Counted from the first letter of the stretch, positions 1 through 6,482 are shown. The stretch: 13,098 nucleotides of DNA from Ruminococcus_G sp964621905 (GCA_964621905.1 CAZUNG010000036.1:1-13098); one strand, 5' to 3'. Numbers and translations are program-made. The notes: generated by a model not told the origin, from the sequence alone.

Positions 1-37
1 CCATATTATGGTATATAATAAAAAAGTATTTTCAGTT

Positions 38-63
38 GTGTCAAAAGGTACACCTTTTGGTAC
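38..63. repeat. 12-2-12 inverted repeat, possible serine-recombinase crossover site
   Basis: The left half-site reads GTGTCAAAAGGT and the reverse complement of the right half-site reads GTACCAAAAGGT. They agree at 10 of 12 positions and flank a 2-bp centre (AC). The inner 8 bp on each side pair perfectly. Two 12-bp arms around a dinucleotide is the known geometry of hix/gix and resolvase crossover sites. It lies about 105 bp beyond the 3' end of a serine recombinase gene. The assignment is inference: no partner copy was seen in the window, and an inverted repeat here could also be a simple RNA hairpin. Confidence 0.35.
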
Positions 64-79
64 AGGCAAAACAGGAGCA

Positions 80-107
80 AAAATCTGCCTTATGGCGGAT
101 TTTTTTT
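80..107. terminator. Rho-independent terminator, probably bidirectional
   Basis: A 10-bp stem (arms 80-89 and 94-103, one G-U pair, loop TTAT) is followed by an eight-T run at 100-107 on the plus strand. The minus strand also has a run of T after the stem, so it could terminate the serine recombinase gene that ends at 169 as well as an off-window plus-strand gene. Confidence 0.7.
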
Positions 108-168
108 GCTTTTTGAGCCGTTATGTCATTGTTTTTTTAGGTGTACGTTCTGGAACAAACTGGAAAGA

Positions 169-759
169 TCAGATAAAAGGATTTTTGAGCCAGCGCAAGA
201 AAGTAGAAGGGGAGGTGTCCAGCAGTCTGGCAGCCTGCCGGCAGGTAATCTTTCCGGCGAGATAGTCATGCTTTACCCTGGAAAAAGATTCCGGTATGGT
301 CATTCGGGGGCGGCCCAGGTGAACCCCCCGGGCCTTTGCGGCGGCGATGCCCTCTGCCTGCCGCTGGCGGATGTTGTCGCGTTCAGTTTCTGCGATGTAG
401 CTGAGCAGCTGCAGAACGATGTCTGCGATCAGGGTTCCTGTGAGGTCACGTCCCTGGCGTGTGTCCAGCAGCGGCATATCCAGCACAACAACCGCAGCCC
501 GTTTTTCCTTCGTAATCACCCGCCACTGACGCAGGATTTCATCGTAATTCCGCCCGAGACGGTCGATACTTTTGATCACGAGAAGATCACCCGCCTGCAG
601 CCTGTTCAGCAGGCGTTGGTACTGCGGACGATTAAAGTCTTTTCCTGATTGCTTGTCCAGAAAAATATTGTTTCGGGAAACGCCAAATTCCAGCATTGCA
701 ATAAGCTGCCGCTCTTCATTCTGATCCTTTGAAGAAACGCGGATATAACCGTAAGTCAT
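169..759 (-). CDS. Small serine recombinase (resolvase/invertase family)
   Basis: The 196-residue product has the length and layout of TnpR/Hin/Pin-type enzymes, which cut and rejoin DNA at a 2-bp core through a 5'-phosphoserine intermediate. Visible features are the N-terminal GYIRVSS segment with Arg7 and the likely nucleophile Ser9, the active-site loop IDRLGR at about 65-70, a long dimerisation helix around 105-135 (ending ETERDNIRQRQAEG), the GRP turn at 150-152, and a C-terminal helix-turn-helix from about 160 (CRQAARLLDTSPSTFLRW). The catalytic domain and DNA-binding domain both look complete. The start is set by AGGAGG at 768-773 with 8-nt spacing. It stands alone on the minus strand, divergent from the ATP-binding gene at 941 and close to a crossover-like inverted repeat at 38-63. 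Whether it acts as resolvase or invertase cannot be told from sequence alone. Confidence 0.93.
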   Translation of the reverse strand: MTYGYIRVSSKDQNEERQLIAMLEFGVSRNNIFLDKQSGKDFNRPQYQRLLNRLQAGDLLVIKSIDRLGRNYDEILRQWRVITKEKRAAVVVLDMPLLDTRQGRDLTGTLIADIVLQLLSYIAETERDNIRQRQAEGIAAAKARGVHLGRPRMTIPESFSRVKHDYLAGKITCRQAARLLDTSPSTFLRWLKNPFI

Positions 760-881
760 AAGAAAATCCTCCTGATATTATCATAGCATTACTATTGTAA
801 GAAAAAAATCAGGAAAATGATACGGTATATTCTGGAAACGCATTTTGTTTTAAGGAACATATAGCATAATTTAAGATCCGG

Positions 882-890
882 TGATATGAT
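882..890 (+). promoter_or_regulatory. Candidate extended -10 promoter element
   Basis: TGATATGAT gives a TGn-extended -10 (TATGAT at 885-890) with no convincing -35. It would start transcription near 897, about 30 nt before the ribosome binding site of the gene starting at 941. Confidence 0.35.
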
Positions 891-940
891 AGGCGTATAT
901 AAACCATGCGTTTGAAATGGTCAGCGGAGATGTGGATGCT

Positions 941-2392
941 ATGATTGATCTGAAAAATCTTGAAAATTACAGGGAAAATAACAGGATAGAAGCCAAACTT
1001 GCCATGGGCGGTCTGCCCAGAAGTATCTGGGAGACATATTCTGCGTTTGCCAATACGATCGGCGGGATGATACTGCTCGGTGTGGAAGAGCTGCCGGATA
1101 AAAGTCTCAGGGCGGTCAATCTGCCTGACCCCGGCAGGCTGATCCATGAATTCTGGAAGACGGTAAATGATGTGAATAAAGTCAGCGTCAATGTTATGAC
1201 CAGAAAAGATATTGAAATACATAAACTAAACGGCAACCGGATTGTATCCATCAATGTGCCGCGGGCAGACCGGCGGGACCGTCCGGTATTTGTCGACGGG
1301 GATCTGTATACGGGGACTTACCGCAGAGACGGTGAGGGTGATTATCACTGTACCAGAGAAGAGATTGAACGAATGCTGCGCGATGCAGGAAAAACAGATT
1401 CGGACAGCCGGATCATCAAAAGTCTTCCGTCAAATATCATGGAATGTGATGCGGTCGACCATTTTCGGTTTGTGATGATGTGCCGCCGGCCAAATCATCT
1501 CTGGGAGACACTGGAAAATGATGAATTCCTTTTAAGAACAGGGGTACTGAAACGGGATGAGGCGGGAGAACTCCATCCGACGGAGGCGGGTCTGCTGATG
1601 TTTGGAAACCGGCAGGCAATCCGCAGCGTATTTCCGGATTATCATCTGGAATACAGAGAACTGGGATATGAACATGAGGTGGTGTACCGCTTTACGTCAG
1701 ATGACGAAGGCTGGAGCGGAAATATCTACGATTTTTATTTCAAGGTGTGTTACAGGACGTCGGAATTGTTTACATACCGTTTTAAACATACGCCGGAGGA
1801 AGCTGAGGTAGCGATGGCGCTGAAAGAGGCGCTTGCTAACTGTATCGTCAATGCGGACTATAACGGTCAGGGAGGGATTGTCGTGATGAAAAGACCGACG
1901 GCATTTGTATTTTCCAATCCGGGCAGTTTTCGTATGGATGTGGAGAAGGCAAGAGGCGTGGGTGTATCTGATCCCAGAAATACGATTTTGAACCGGCTGT
2001 TCAAACTGATCGGCCTGTGTGAAGGACTTGGCGGAGGCCTGGTTAAAATTTTCAGCACATGGCAGAAGAAAGGGTGGCCGCAGCCTGTTATCCGTGAGAG
2101 CTTCCATCCGGAACGCATCACACTGATTCTTACGTTTGATGAGGAAAACCTGAATGTGAAGCCGGATCCGCCGAAATGGGACAGAAGGCGGAAACTGACG
2201 CTGCGCAAAATGAGAAAAGATGCGATCATCGACTATATAACGCGTAATATCACAGCCACAGCCGATGATATCGCAGAGCTGCTGATGATAAGGGCAGACG
2301 GAGCCCTGCAGCTGATTCAGGAACTGTGTGATGAACAGATTCTGGTAACAGAAACCATCCAGGGAAAGACAACCTGCCGCCTGAAGTCCTGA
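941..2392 (+). CDS. AlbA_2/Schlafen-like ATP-binding transcriptional regulator
   Basis: This 483-residue protein belongs to the RecG-C-terminal-like/AlbA_2 group often annotated as ATP-binding protein or putative transcriptional regulator. The N-terminal AlbA_2 (divergent AAA_4) domain shows ENNRIEAKLA, then SIWETYSAFANTIGG and LLGVEE within the first 50 residues. A GHKL-type HATPase region follows near 290-370, with EALANCIVNADY, FVFSNPG and CEGLGGGLVKIF. The C-terminal 60 residues look like a winged helix (ATADDIAELL). The upstream ATG at 917 has no ribosome binding site, whereas the ATG at 941 has GGAGA at 926-930 with 10-nt spacing, so 941 is preferred. It is convergent with the XRE gene. 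Relatives are implicated in regulation or defence, but the ligand and target are unknown. Confidence 0.85.
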   Translation: MIDLKNLENYRENNRIEAKLAMGGLPRSIWETYSAFANTIGGMILLGVEELPDKSLRAVNLPDPGRLIHEFWKTVNDVNKVSVNVMTRKDIEIHKLNGNRIVSINVPRADRRDRPVFVDGDLYTGTYRRDGEGDYHCTREEIERMLRDAGKTDSDSRIIKSLPSNIMECDAVDHFRFVMMCRRPNHLWETLENDEFLLRTGVLKRDEAGELHPTEAGLLMFGNRQAIRSVFPDYHLEYRELGYEHEVVYRFTSDDEGWSGNIYDFYFKVCYRTSELFTYRFKHTPEEAEVAMALKEALANCIVNADYNGQGGIVVMKRPTAFVFSNPGSFRMDVEKARGVGVSDPRNTILNRLFKLIGLCEGLGGGLVKIFSTWQKKGWPQPVIRESFHPERITLILTFDEENLNVKPDPPKWDRRRKLTLRKMRKDAIIDYITRNITATADDIAELLMIRADGALQLIQELCDEQILVTETIQGKTTCRLKS

Positions 2393-2464
2393 GACAGGCG
2401 GTACGTATGTGTGGCGAATGCTGCTGTAAACGTGTATTTTTTCCAATTAGAATACATTCACAAC

Positions 2465-2495
2465 AAAAGGACAGCATTTAAGGTAGTGAATGCTG
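2465..2495 (-). terminator. Possible terminator of the XRE gene
   Basis: Between two convergent genes, CAGCATT arms form a 7-9 bp stem (2472-2480 with 2487-2495). On the minus strand it is followed by a T-rich TCCTTTTGTTG stretch. There is no T-run on the plus side, so it would serve the minus-strand XRE gene. The T-tract is interrupted, which keeps confidence low. Confidence 0.35.
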
Positions 2496-2557
2496 CCTGA
2501 CCGATGTTGCTTTTCTGGCGAAAATATGGTATAAATATACACGTGCAAACTTGCAGT

Positions 2558-2875
2558 TTACCGCACAGCCTGAATGAAGTTACTGACAATGCCGTCAAGC
2601 AAAGTGCGCTTATCAGGCGGACACGTTGCTATCAATGCATTAATTGAAGTAAGGTTTTCGTCTTTTTTGGGACCGAAGAGCAGGTAATCAGTCGAAATAT
2701 TTAAAGCTCTGCTAAGGTTGCATAAAGTTTCCAGTGACATTCCCTTTAGCCCAAGTTCGAGGTCATAACAGAACCGAGGTGTAACATTTACTAATTCGGC
2801 AAGATGTTCCCGCGTGTAACCAAGCAATTCACGTTGTTTCTTTATACGATTTCCAAGTTCAACCAAGTCTATCAT
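2558..2875 (-). CDS. XRE-family helix-turn-helix regulator
   Basis: The 105-residue protein is a small Cro/CI-type DNA-binding regulator. The HTH_3 fold spans about residues 6-64: LGNRIKKQRELLGYTREHLA, then the recognition-helix region VTPRFCYDLELG, LETLCNLSRALNIS and TDYLLFG, the usual closing motif. A 40-residue C-terminal tail may mediate dimerisation. The reading frame stays open 10 codons upstream, but GGAGGTG sits with 7-nt spacing before the ATG at 2875, which fixes the start there. Immediately upstream is a perfect GATAC/GTATC palindrome, and the following intergenic DNA holds several more inverted repeats, which suggests autoregulation and control of the divergent promoter at 3082. 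The target genes are inferred from position only. Confidence 0.88.
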   Translation of the reverse strand: MIDLVELGNRIKKQRELLGYTREHLAELVNVTPRFCYDLELGLKGMSLETLCNLSRALNISTDYLLFGPKKDENLTSINALIATCPPDKRTLLDGIVSNFIQAVR

Positions 2876-2898
2876 TATATAACACCTCCATTCTACAT

Positions 2899-2911
2899 GA
2901 TACAAAGTATC
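2899..2911. promoter_or_regulatory. Palindromic candidate operator upstream of the XRE gene
   Basis: GATAC-AAA-GTATC is a perfect 5-bp inverted repeat. Its edge overlaps a minus-strand TATCAT that could be the -10 of the XRE gene. Short palindromes over the -10 are typical of XRE autoregulation. The role is inferred. Confidence 0.4.
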
Positions 2912-2929
2912 GGAAAAAGTCGAAATGAA

Positions 2930-3025
2930 CTGACAGGGGTCAGAAGATGAAATAAAAGTTCTGAAAATAATCAGAAATGTTCTTATATTAATTGTGATAT
3001 TTCATGAACATTTCTATACATGAAA
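2930..3025. repeat. Cluster of inverted repeats in the divergent intergenic region
   Basis: Four inverted repeats are nested here. CTGAC/GTCAG lies at 2930-2934 and 2939-2943. TTCTGA/TCAGAA lies at 2959-2964 and 2971-2976. A perfect 10-bp pair, AGAAATGTTC and GAACATTTCT, lies at 2973-2982 and 3006-3015. TTTCATG/CATGAAA lies at 3000-3006 and 3019-3025. They sit between the XRE gene and the strong promoter at 3082 in otherwise AT-rich non-coding DNA, so they are candidate operators. Confidence 0.45.
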
Positions 3026-3081
3026 ATTATGTCATAATTGAGGGAAAATGATGTAAAATAAGATTTGCAAGATGAATCGTG

Positions 3082-3109
3082 TTGACATAACCCGAGAATA
3101 TGGTATCAT
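3082..3109 (+). promoter_or_regulatory. Strong sigma-A promoter of the capD-like operon
   Basis: TTGACA at 3082-3087, a 16-nt spacer and TATCAT at 3104-3109 with an extended TGG just before it. Transcription would start near 3116 and give a leader of about 180 nt before the first substantial gene at 3300. Confidence 0.75.
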
Positions 3110-3135
3110 AGATAGGGAACTATGAGGAGTTAAAA

Positions 3136-3174
3136 ATGAATAAAATCGATGATTTAAAAATTTGCATACGATAA
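3136..3174 (+). CDS. Possible 12-codon leader peptide
   Basis: An ATG with GAGGAG (3124-3129) at 6-nt spacing opens a 12-codon frame encoding MNKIDDLKICIR and ending in TAA. It ends 10-15 nt before the leader terminator, the layout of attenuator peptides. A one-base shift would lengthen it (KFAYDKLFEGRLA), so it may instead be a decayed gene start. Only the ribosome binding site and position support it. Confidence 0.3.
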   Translation: MNKIDDLKICIR

Positions 3175-3184
3175 ACTATTTGAG

Positions 3185-3224
3185 GGAAGACTGGCGTGAA
3201 AAATGTGGAGATGCTGGTCTTTTT
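3185..3224 (+). terminator. Leader terminator (attenuator candidate)
   Basis: AGACTGGC (3188-3195) pairs with GCTGGTCT (3213-3220) through 8 pairs including two G-U wobbles and can extend outward by a few pairs. It is followed by TTTTTG. It lies between the promoter at 3082 and the gene at 3300, so transcripts must read through it. The loop is long (17 nt), so the structure is not the strongest. Confidence 0.5.
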
Positions 3225-3299
3225 GTAAGCCTTAAAGTTAAGAAACAGCTTCTTATTATATAGCAGATTGATTCTGGAAAATGCAGGGAGGAAAAGAAG

Positions 3300-3539
3300 A
3301 TGAAAAAACATGTTAAAAGAGCACTGATCACAGTGGTTGCTTTGTGTGCAGCCGCCGGTTTCGCGGTACTGCTTATGGCCCGGCAGGTGAGCGGTCTTGC
3401 AGGGACGGCAGACAGTGTCAATCCGGTTATGGCATCAGCCGCGGCACTTGTGGCCGTCTTAGCCGGCGTGTTTGTGTTTGCGGTGCGCAGCTGGAGAGCA
3501 GAGAGAAACAGTGAGCATATTTTACTGAACGGTAAATAA
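3300..3539 (+). CDS. Small two-TM membrane protein of unknown function
   Basis: The 79-residue product is not recognised as a named family. It has a basic N-terminus (KKHVKR), a hydrophobic helix at about residues 8-27, a short external loop around 28-42, a second hydrophobic helix at about 43-62, and a basic then polar tail (RSWRAERNSEH). By the positive-inside rule both ends should be cytoplasmic. GGGAGG at 3286-3291 with 8-nt spacing supports the ATG at 3300. It is the first gene after the promoter and attenuator-like leader and lies 51 nt before the CapD-like gene, probably in the same transcript. A role in polysaccharide export or in holding the dehydratase is possible but is inferred from neighbourhood only. 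Confidence 0.7.
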   Translation: MKKHVKRALITVVALCAAAGFAVLLMARQVSGLAGTADSVNPVMASAAALVAVLAGVFVFAVRSWRAERNSEHILLNGK

Positions 3540-3590
3540 TGCGGCAAATACATAATCAGCTTAAAATACATATAGGATAAGGAACGAAAC

Positions 3591-5468
3591 ATGGAAAAAC
3601 ATAAATCCAGAAAAATAGAAATTGCAGCTCAGTGGTGGGCCAGGGCACTGATTCTGGCATTTCTGGATGTCATTTTGATTATGGGCTCTTATCTCATGGC
3701 CCTGCTTTTGAGGTTTGATTTTTCATATTCTCATATACCGGCACAATATATCCGGGGCTATGCGTGGTCTCTTCCCTATTGGATTATTATTACCATTGTG
3801 GTTTACTACGCTTTCCGGCTGTACCACAGTGTCTGGAGATTTGCGGGCGTCTCAGAATTGATTCGGATGACCATGGCATACCTGTTTTTACTGCCGCTCT
3901 ATGTCATCGGGGCACTGGTCATGGATTTACATATGCCACGGTCTTACTATTTTATCGGATACGTGCTGAGCTATGGGCTGACAACCGCTGTTCGATTCTC
4001 CTACCGGTTTCTCAGAAGTTATACCAATAAACACCGTCAGAGAGCCGAAGGCATCCGAATGGAACATATCATGATCATCGGTGCGGGAGCCGCCGGTCAG
4101 ATTCTGATCCGGGAACTGATTGGAAGCAGTCAGCTGCACTCCAAAGTGTGCTGTATCGTAGACGACAATCCATATAAACGGGGAAAGATTCTCGACGGTA
4201 TTCTGATTGAGGGTGACCGTCACGATATTCCATACCTGGTGAAAAAACATGAGATCGACCGGATTATTTTCGCAATACCGACAGCCAGCGTTCAGGACAG
4301 AAAAGAGATTCTGAATATCTGTAAGGAATGCGGCTGTAAGCTGCAGACGGTGCCAGGCATCTATCAGCTGGTAAATGAAGAGGTCAGTGTCAGCAAACTG
4401 CGGAATGTGGAGATCACGGACCTGCTCGGTCGGGAACAACTGAAGGTCAACAACGATGAGATTCTGAACGTCATCAGCGGCAAGACTGTTCTTGTCACCG
4501 GAGGAGGAGGCTCCATCGGCAGCGAGTTATGCCGGCAGATTGCATCTGCGAATCCGAAACAGCTGGTCATTTTTGAAATCTATGAGAACAATGCCTACGA
4601 CATTCAGCAGGAGCTGCTGCGCACCTATCCGGATCTGCATCTGGTGACCCTGATTGGCTCTGTAAGAAACTCCAACCGGATCAACAGTGTGATGGAAACC
4701 TATCGGCCCGATGTTGTCTTTCATGCCGCGGCACATAAACATGTGCCACTGATGGAAAACAGTCCGAATGAAGCGATTAAAAATAATGTGCTGGGAACCT
4801 ACAAGACGGTGACAGCAGCGGCCCGTTACGGAGTTCAGAAATTTGTATTGATTTCTACAGACAAAGCGGTGAATCCCACAAATATCATGGGAGCTTCCAA
4901 GCGTCTGTGCGAGATGGTGGTACAGATGATGAACCGCAAGGCAAAACAGACTGACTTCGTGGCGGTTCGCTTCGGCAATGTGCTGGGCAGCAACGGAAGT
5001 GTCATCCCGCTGTTCAAAAAACAGATCGCCGACGGTGGTCCGGTGACCGTAACCGATCCGCGGATTATCCGTTATTTCATGACAATCCCGGAGGCGGTAT
5101 CTCTGGTGCTGCAGGCTTCCTATTATGCAAAGGGCGGAGAGATCTTTGTCCTGGACATGGGAGACCCTGTAAAAATTGATGATATGGCGCGAAATCTGAT
5201 CCGCCTGTCCGGATACGTTCCGGATGTGGACATCAAGATTGAATATACTGGCCTGCGGCCTGGCGAAAAGCTCTACGAGGAGCTTTTGATGGATGAAGAA
5301 GGTCTGCAGGAAACGGAAAACAAACTGATCCATATCGGCCAGCCGATCGACATGGACGACGAATGGTTCAAGACCAAGCTTCGCCAGCTGGATGAAGCGA
5401 GTTATCGGGAAGCCGATAATATGAAAGAGATTGTGGCTGAGATTGTGCCGACTTATCACCGGGAGTAA
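3591..5468 (+). CDS. Membrane-bound nucleotide-sugar 4,6-dehydratase/epimerase (CapD/PglF/WbpM-like)
   Basis: At 625 residues this is full length for the long-form SDR family that converts UDP-GlcNAc-type sugars to 4-keto-6-deoxy intermediates for capsule, exopolysaccharide or glycan synthesis. The N-terminal ~150 residues hold four hydrophobic segments (about 17-41, 62-75, 93-112, 118-138). A CoA-binding-like Rossmann domain follows with GAGAAG at 164-169. The C-terminal polysacc_synt_2 domain has TGGGGSIGSE at 303-312, STDK at 422-425 and RPGEK at 556-560. The usual SDR Tyr of YxxxK is Met433 (M433-x3-K437), which is known for the PglF/WbpM subgroup and is not a defect. AAGGA before the ATG at 3591 supports the start. 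It lies downstream of the two-TM gene and upstream of loaP, the common order at the head of Firmicute polysaccharide loci. The exact sugar product is not determinable here. Confidence 0.93.
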   Translation: MEKHKSRKIEIAAQWWARALILAFLDVILIMGSYLMALLLRFDFSYSHIPAQYIRGYAWSLPYWIIITIVVYYAFRLYHSVWRFAGVSELIRMTMAYLFLLPLYVIGALVMDLHMPRSYYFIGYVLSYGLTTAVRFSYRFLRSYTNKHRQRAEGIRMEHIMIIGAGAAGQILIRELIGSSQLHSKVCCIVDDNPYKRGKILDGILIEGDRHDIPYLVKKHEIDRIIFAIPTASVQDRKEILNICKECGCKLQTVPGIYQLVNEEVSVSKLRNVEITDLLGREQLKVNNDEILNVISGKTVLVTGGGGSIGSELCRQIASANPKQLVIFEIYENNAYDIQQELLRTYPDLHLVTLIGSVRNSNRINSVMETYRPDVVFHAAAHKHVPLMENSPNEAIKNNVLGTYKTVTAAARYGVQKFVLISTDKAVNPTNIMGASKRLCEMVVQMMNRKAKQTDFVAVRFGNVLGSNGSVIPLFKKQIADGGPVTVTDPRIIRYFMTIPEAVSLVLQASYYAKGGEIFVLDMGDPVKIDDMARNLIRLSGYVPDVDIKIEYTGLRPGEKLYEELLMDEEGLQETENKLIHIGQPIDMDDEWFKTKLRQLDEASYREADNMKEIVAEIVPTYHRE

Positions 5469-5508
5469 AATTTTTGATGACTTGGCAAATATTAAGTTCG
5501 CTGCAAAA

Positions 5509-5537
5509 TAGACAGAACAGAAATTACGTGTTAAAAT
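5509..5537 (+). promoter_or_regulatory. Promoter of the loaP leader
   Basis: TAGACA at 5509-5514, a 17-nt spacer and TAAAAT at 5532-5537 with an extended TGT. Transcription would begin near 5544, about 325 nt before the loaP start, leaving a long leader. Confidence 0.5.
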
Positions 5538-5606
5538 CAATGAAGTAAAACGATTGCAGGCTTAAATCGTCGCATTGCCGCGTTTAAAAATGCAGGAGGT
5601 CATATT

Positions 5607-5711
5607 GTGTTGCCATTTACGCAGTTTCGGCAGGTATATGTTGTCATATGCTGTCGAAATATGGGTGAAATGGCGAAGCATACCCTTTTGTGGTTATGCC
5701 GGGAAATTTGA
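5607..5711 (+). CDS. Upstream ORF (34 residues) in the loaP leader
   Basis: AGGAGGT at 5594-5600 is spaced 6 nt from a GTG, and 34 codons follow before TGA. The product begins MLPFTQFRQVYVV and continues CCRNMGEMAKHTL; no family is recognised. The frame differs from loaP. Two stem-loops overlap its coding sequence: 5628-5656 lies inside it, and the left arm of the 5695-5737 stem covers its last codons just before a terminator. That is the geometry of translation-coupled attenuation. Support is the near-perfect ribosome binding site and position. A chance ORF remains possible. Confidence 0.42.
   Translation: MLPFTQFRQVYVVICCRNMGEMAKHTLLWLCREI
5628..5656 (+). promoter_or_regulatory. Leader stem-loop I upstream of loaP
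   Basis: CGGCAG (5628-5633) pairs with CTGTCG (5651-5656) and ATATG (5636-5640) with CATAT (5645-5649). An internal loop separates the two helices and a TTGT tetraloop closes the inner one, giving 11 pairs in all. It lies inside the upstream ORF. Confidence 0.4.
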
Positions 5712-5737
5712 GCTGAAGATGCATAAGATCCGGCATA
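5695..5737 (+). promoter_or_regulatory. Leader stem-loop II upstream of loaP
   Basis: TATGCCGG (5695-5702) pairs perfectly with CCGGCATA (5730-5737), with a possible further G-U pair, around a loop of about 26 nt that contains the upstream-ORF stop codon. It sits 40 nt before the terminator, so it may be a regulatory or LoaP-recognised element. Confidence 0.4.
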
Positions 5738-5777
5738 CAAGCAAATATTATTTGAGAACGTTATATGGGATTGCCAA

Positions 5778-5807
5778 AAAGAGTCTGAGTGGTCAGGCTC
5801 TTTTTTT
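5778..5807 (+). terminator. Strong intrinsic terminator in front of loaP
   Basis: AAAGAGTCTGA (5778-5788) pairs with TCAGGCTCTTT (5793-5803) through 11 pairs, one of them G-U, with a GTGG loop and seven consecutive T at 5801-5807. It ends 61 nt before the loaP GTG, so loaP can only be expressed from the upstream promoter by read-through. It also separates loaP from the capD-like gene. Confidence 0.83.
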
Positions 5808-5868
5808 CGTGCAGAGATTTAATATAAATATAGAAGTAATTGGATTTATTGACAGGAGGTGGCGGACT

Positions 5869-6387
5869 GTGTGGTATGTGATTCAGGTCAAAGGCGGAAC
5901 AGAAGAGAATATCAGGCAGCAGTGCCAGAATACGATTCATCCCCCTGTGCTGGAGAAATGTTTTATTCCTTATTACGAAGTAATGAAGCGATATCAGGGA
6001 AAGTGGAATAAAGAAAAAAAAATTTTATTTCCGGGATATGTGTTTATGGTGAGTGATGAGGTTGAGGAGCTTTATTTTGAACTGAAAAAAGTCATCGGCC
6101 TGACGAAGATACTGGGAGCTGGGAATGAGGTGATCCCGCTGAATCAGGAAGAAGTTGACCTTCTGAGACAACTGGGATGCGAAGAGCAGGTTGTGGAAGT
6201 GTCGGAAGGCGTTATCGAAGGTGGGAATGTGGTGGTTACCAGGGGACCGCTGCGAGGACTGGAAGGTTGTATCAGAAAGATTGACAGGCATAAACGAGTT
6301 GCATATCTGGGGATTGAGATGATGGGACGACTGGTAGAGACTCAGATTGGGCTGGAGATTGTGGAGAAGAAGGAGTTGGTGGGGTGA
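5869..6387 (+). CDS. loaP: LoaP, specialised NusG-paralogue transcription antiterminator
   Basis: The 172-residue product has the NusG layout. The N-terminal NGN domain opens WYVIQVKGGTEENI and includes FIPYYEVMKRYQGKW and the conserved FPGYVF at 54-59. The C-terminal KOW domain at about 115-150 reads VVTRGPLRGLEGCIRKIDR. LoaP proteins bind RNA polymerase and a nascent-RNA hairpin to suppress termination in long polysaccharide and secondary-metabolite operons of Firmicutes. Start: AGGAGGT at 5854-5860 is 8 nt from a GTG at 5869, directly before the WYVIQ signature. The frame is open further upstream, but that stretch crosses the terminator and has no NusG homology. Its place between the capD-like gene and polysaccharide genes fits the family. 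The terminator and upstream ORF in its own leader suggest feedback on its own transcription. Confidence 0.92.
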   Translation: MWYVIQVKGGTEENIRQQCQNTIHPPVLEKCFIPYYEVMKRYQGKWNKEKKILFPGYVFMVSDEVEELYFELKKVIGLTKILGAGNEVIPLNQEEVDLLRQLGCEEQVVEVSEGVIEGGNVVVTRGPLRGLEGCIRKIDRHKRVAYLGIEMMGRLVETQIGLEIVEKKELVG

Positions 6388-6482
6388 GGAGTTATCAGGA
6401 GGATGGGAAGTTTGAGCCATTTAAGTCAAAAGTATGGGGAAGATTATATAATAGGGACAATCAGCAAGGATACTGGAAATAG
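6384..6482 (+). CDS. Tiny ORF translationally coupled to loaP
   Basis: A GTG overlapping the loaP stop (GTGA) has AGGAG at 6371-6375 with 8-nt spacing and opens 32 codons. The product is charged and aromatic-rich (RSYQEDGKFEPFKSK, then WGRLYNRDNQQGYWK) and is not recognised. The 4-nt overlap and correctly placed ribosome binding site are better than expected by chance. It could be a genuine small protein or the remnant of a following gene that was cut away. Confidence 0.35.
   Translation: MRSYQEDGKFEPFKSKVWGRLYNRDNQQGYWK

Noticed and set aside
8..265. Plus-strand frame at the left edge
   Set aside because: It reads straight through the inverted repeat and the terminator and has no ribosome binding site.
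106..648. Long plus-strand frame opposite the serine recombinase
   Set aside because: Antisense shadow of a clear recombinase gene; low-complexity product with no family features.
773..788. Extended -10 (TGCTATGAT on the minus strand) as the recombinase promoter
   Set aside because: It would place the transcription start on the ribosome binding site and has no -35, so it was not listed.
3591..5468. Met433 in place of the SDR catalytic Tyr as a defect
   Set aside because: Met at this position is typical of the PglF/WbpM-type long dehydratases, and the rest of the active site is intact.
4527..5540. Long minus-strand frame opposite the capD-like gene
   Set aside because: Shadow of a well-conserved coding region; His-rich product with no recognisable motif and no ribosome binding site.
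5575..5868. N-terminal extension of LoaP from an ATG at 5575
   Set aside because: The extension crosses a strong terminator, has no NusG similarity and no ribosome binding site, whereas AGGAGGT is placed correctly before the GTG at 5869, directly ahead of WYVIQ.
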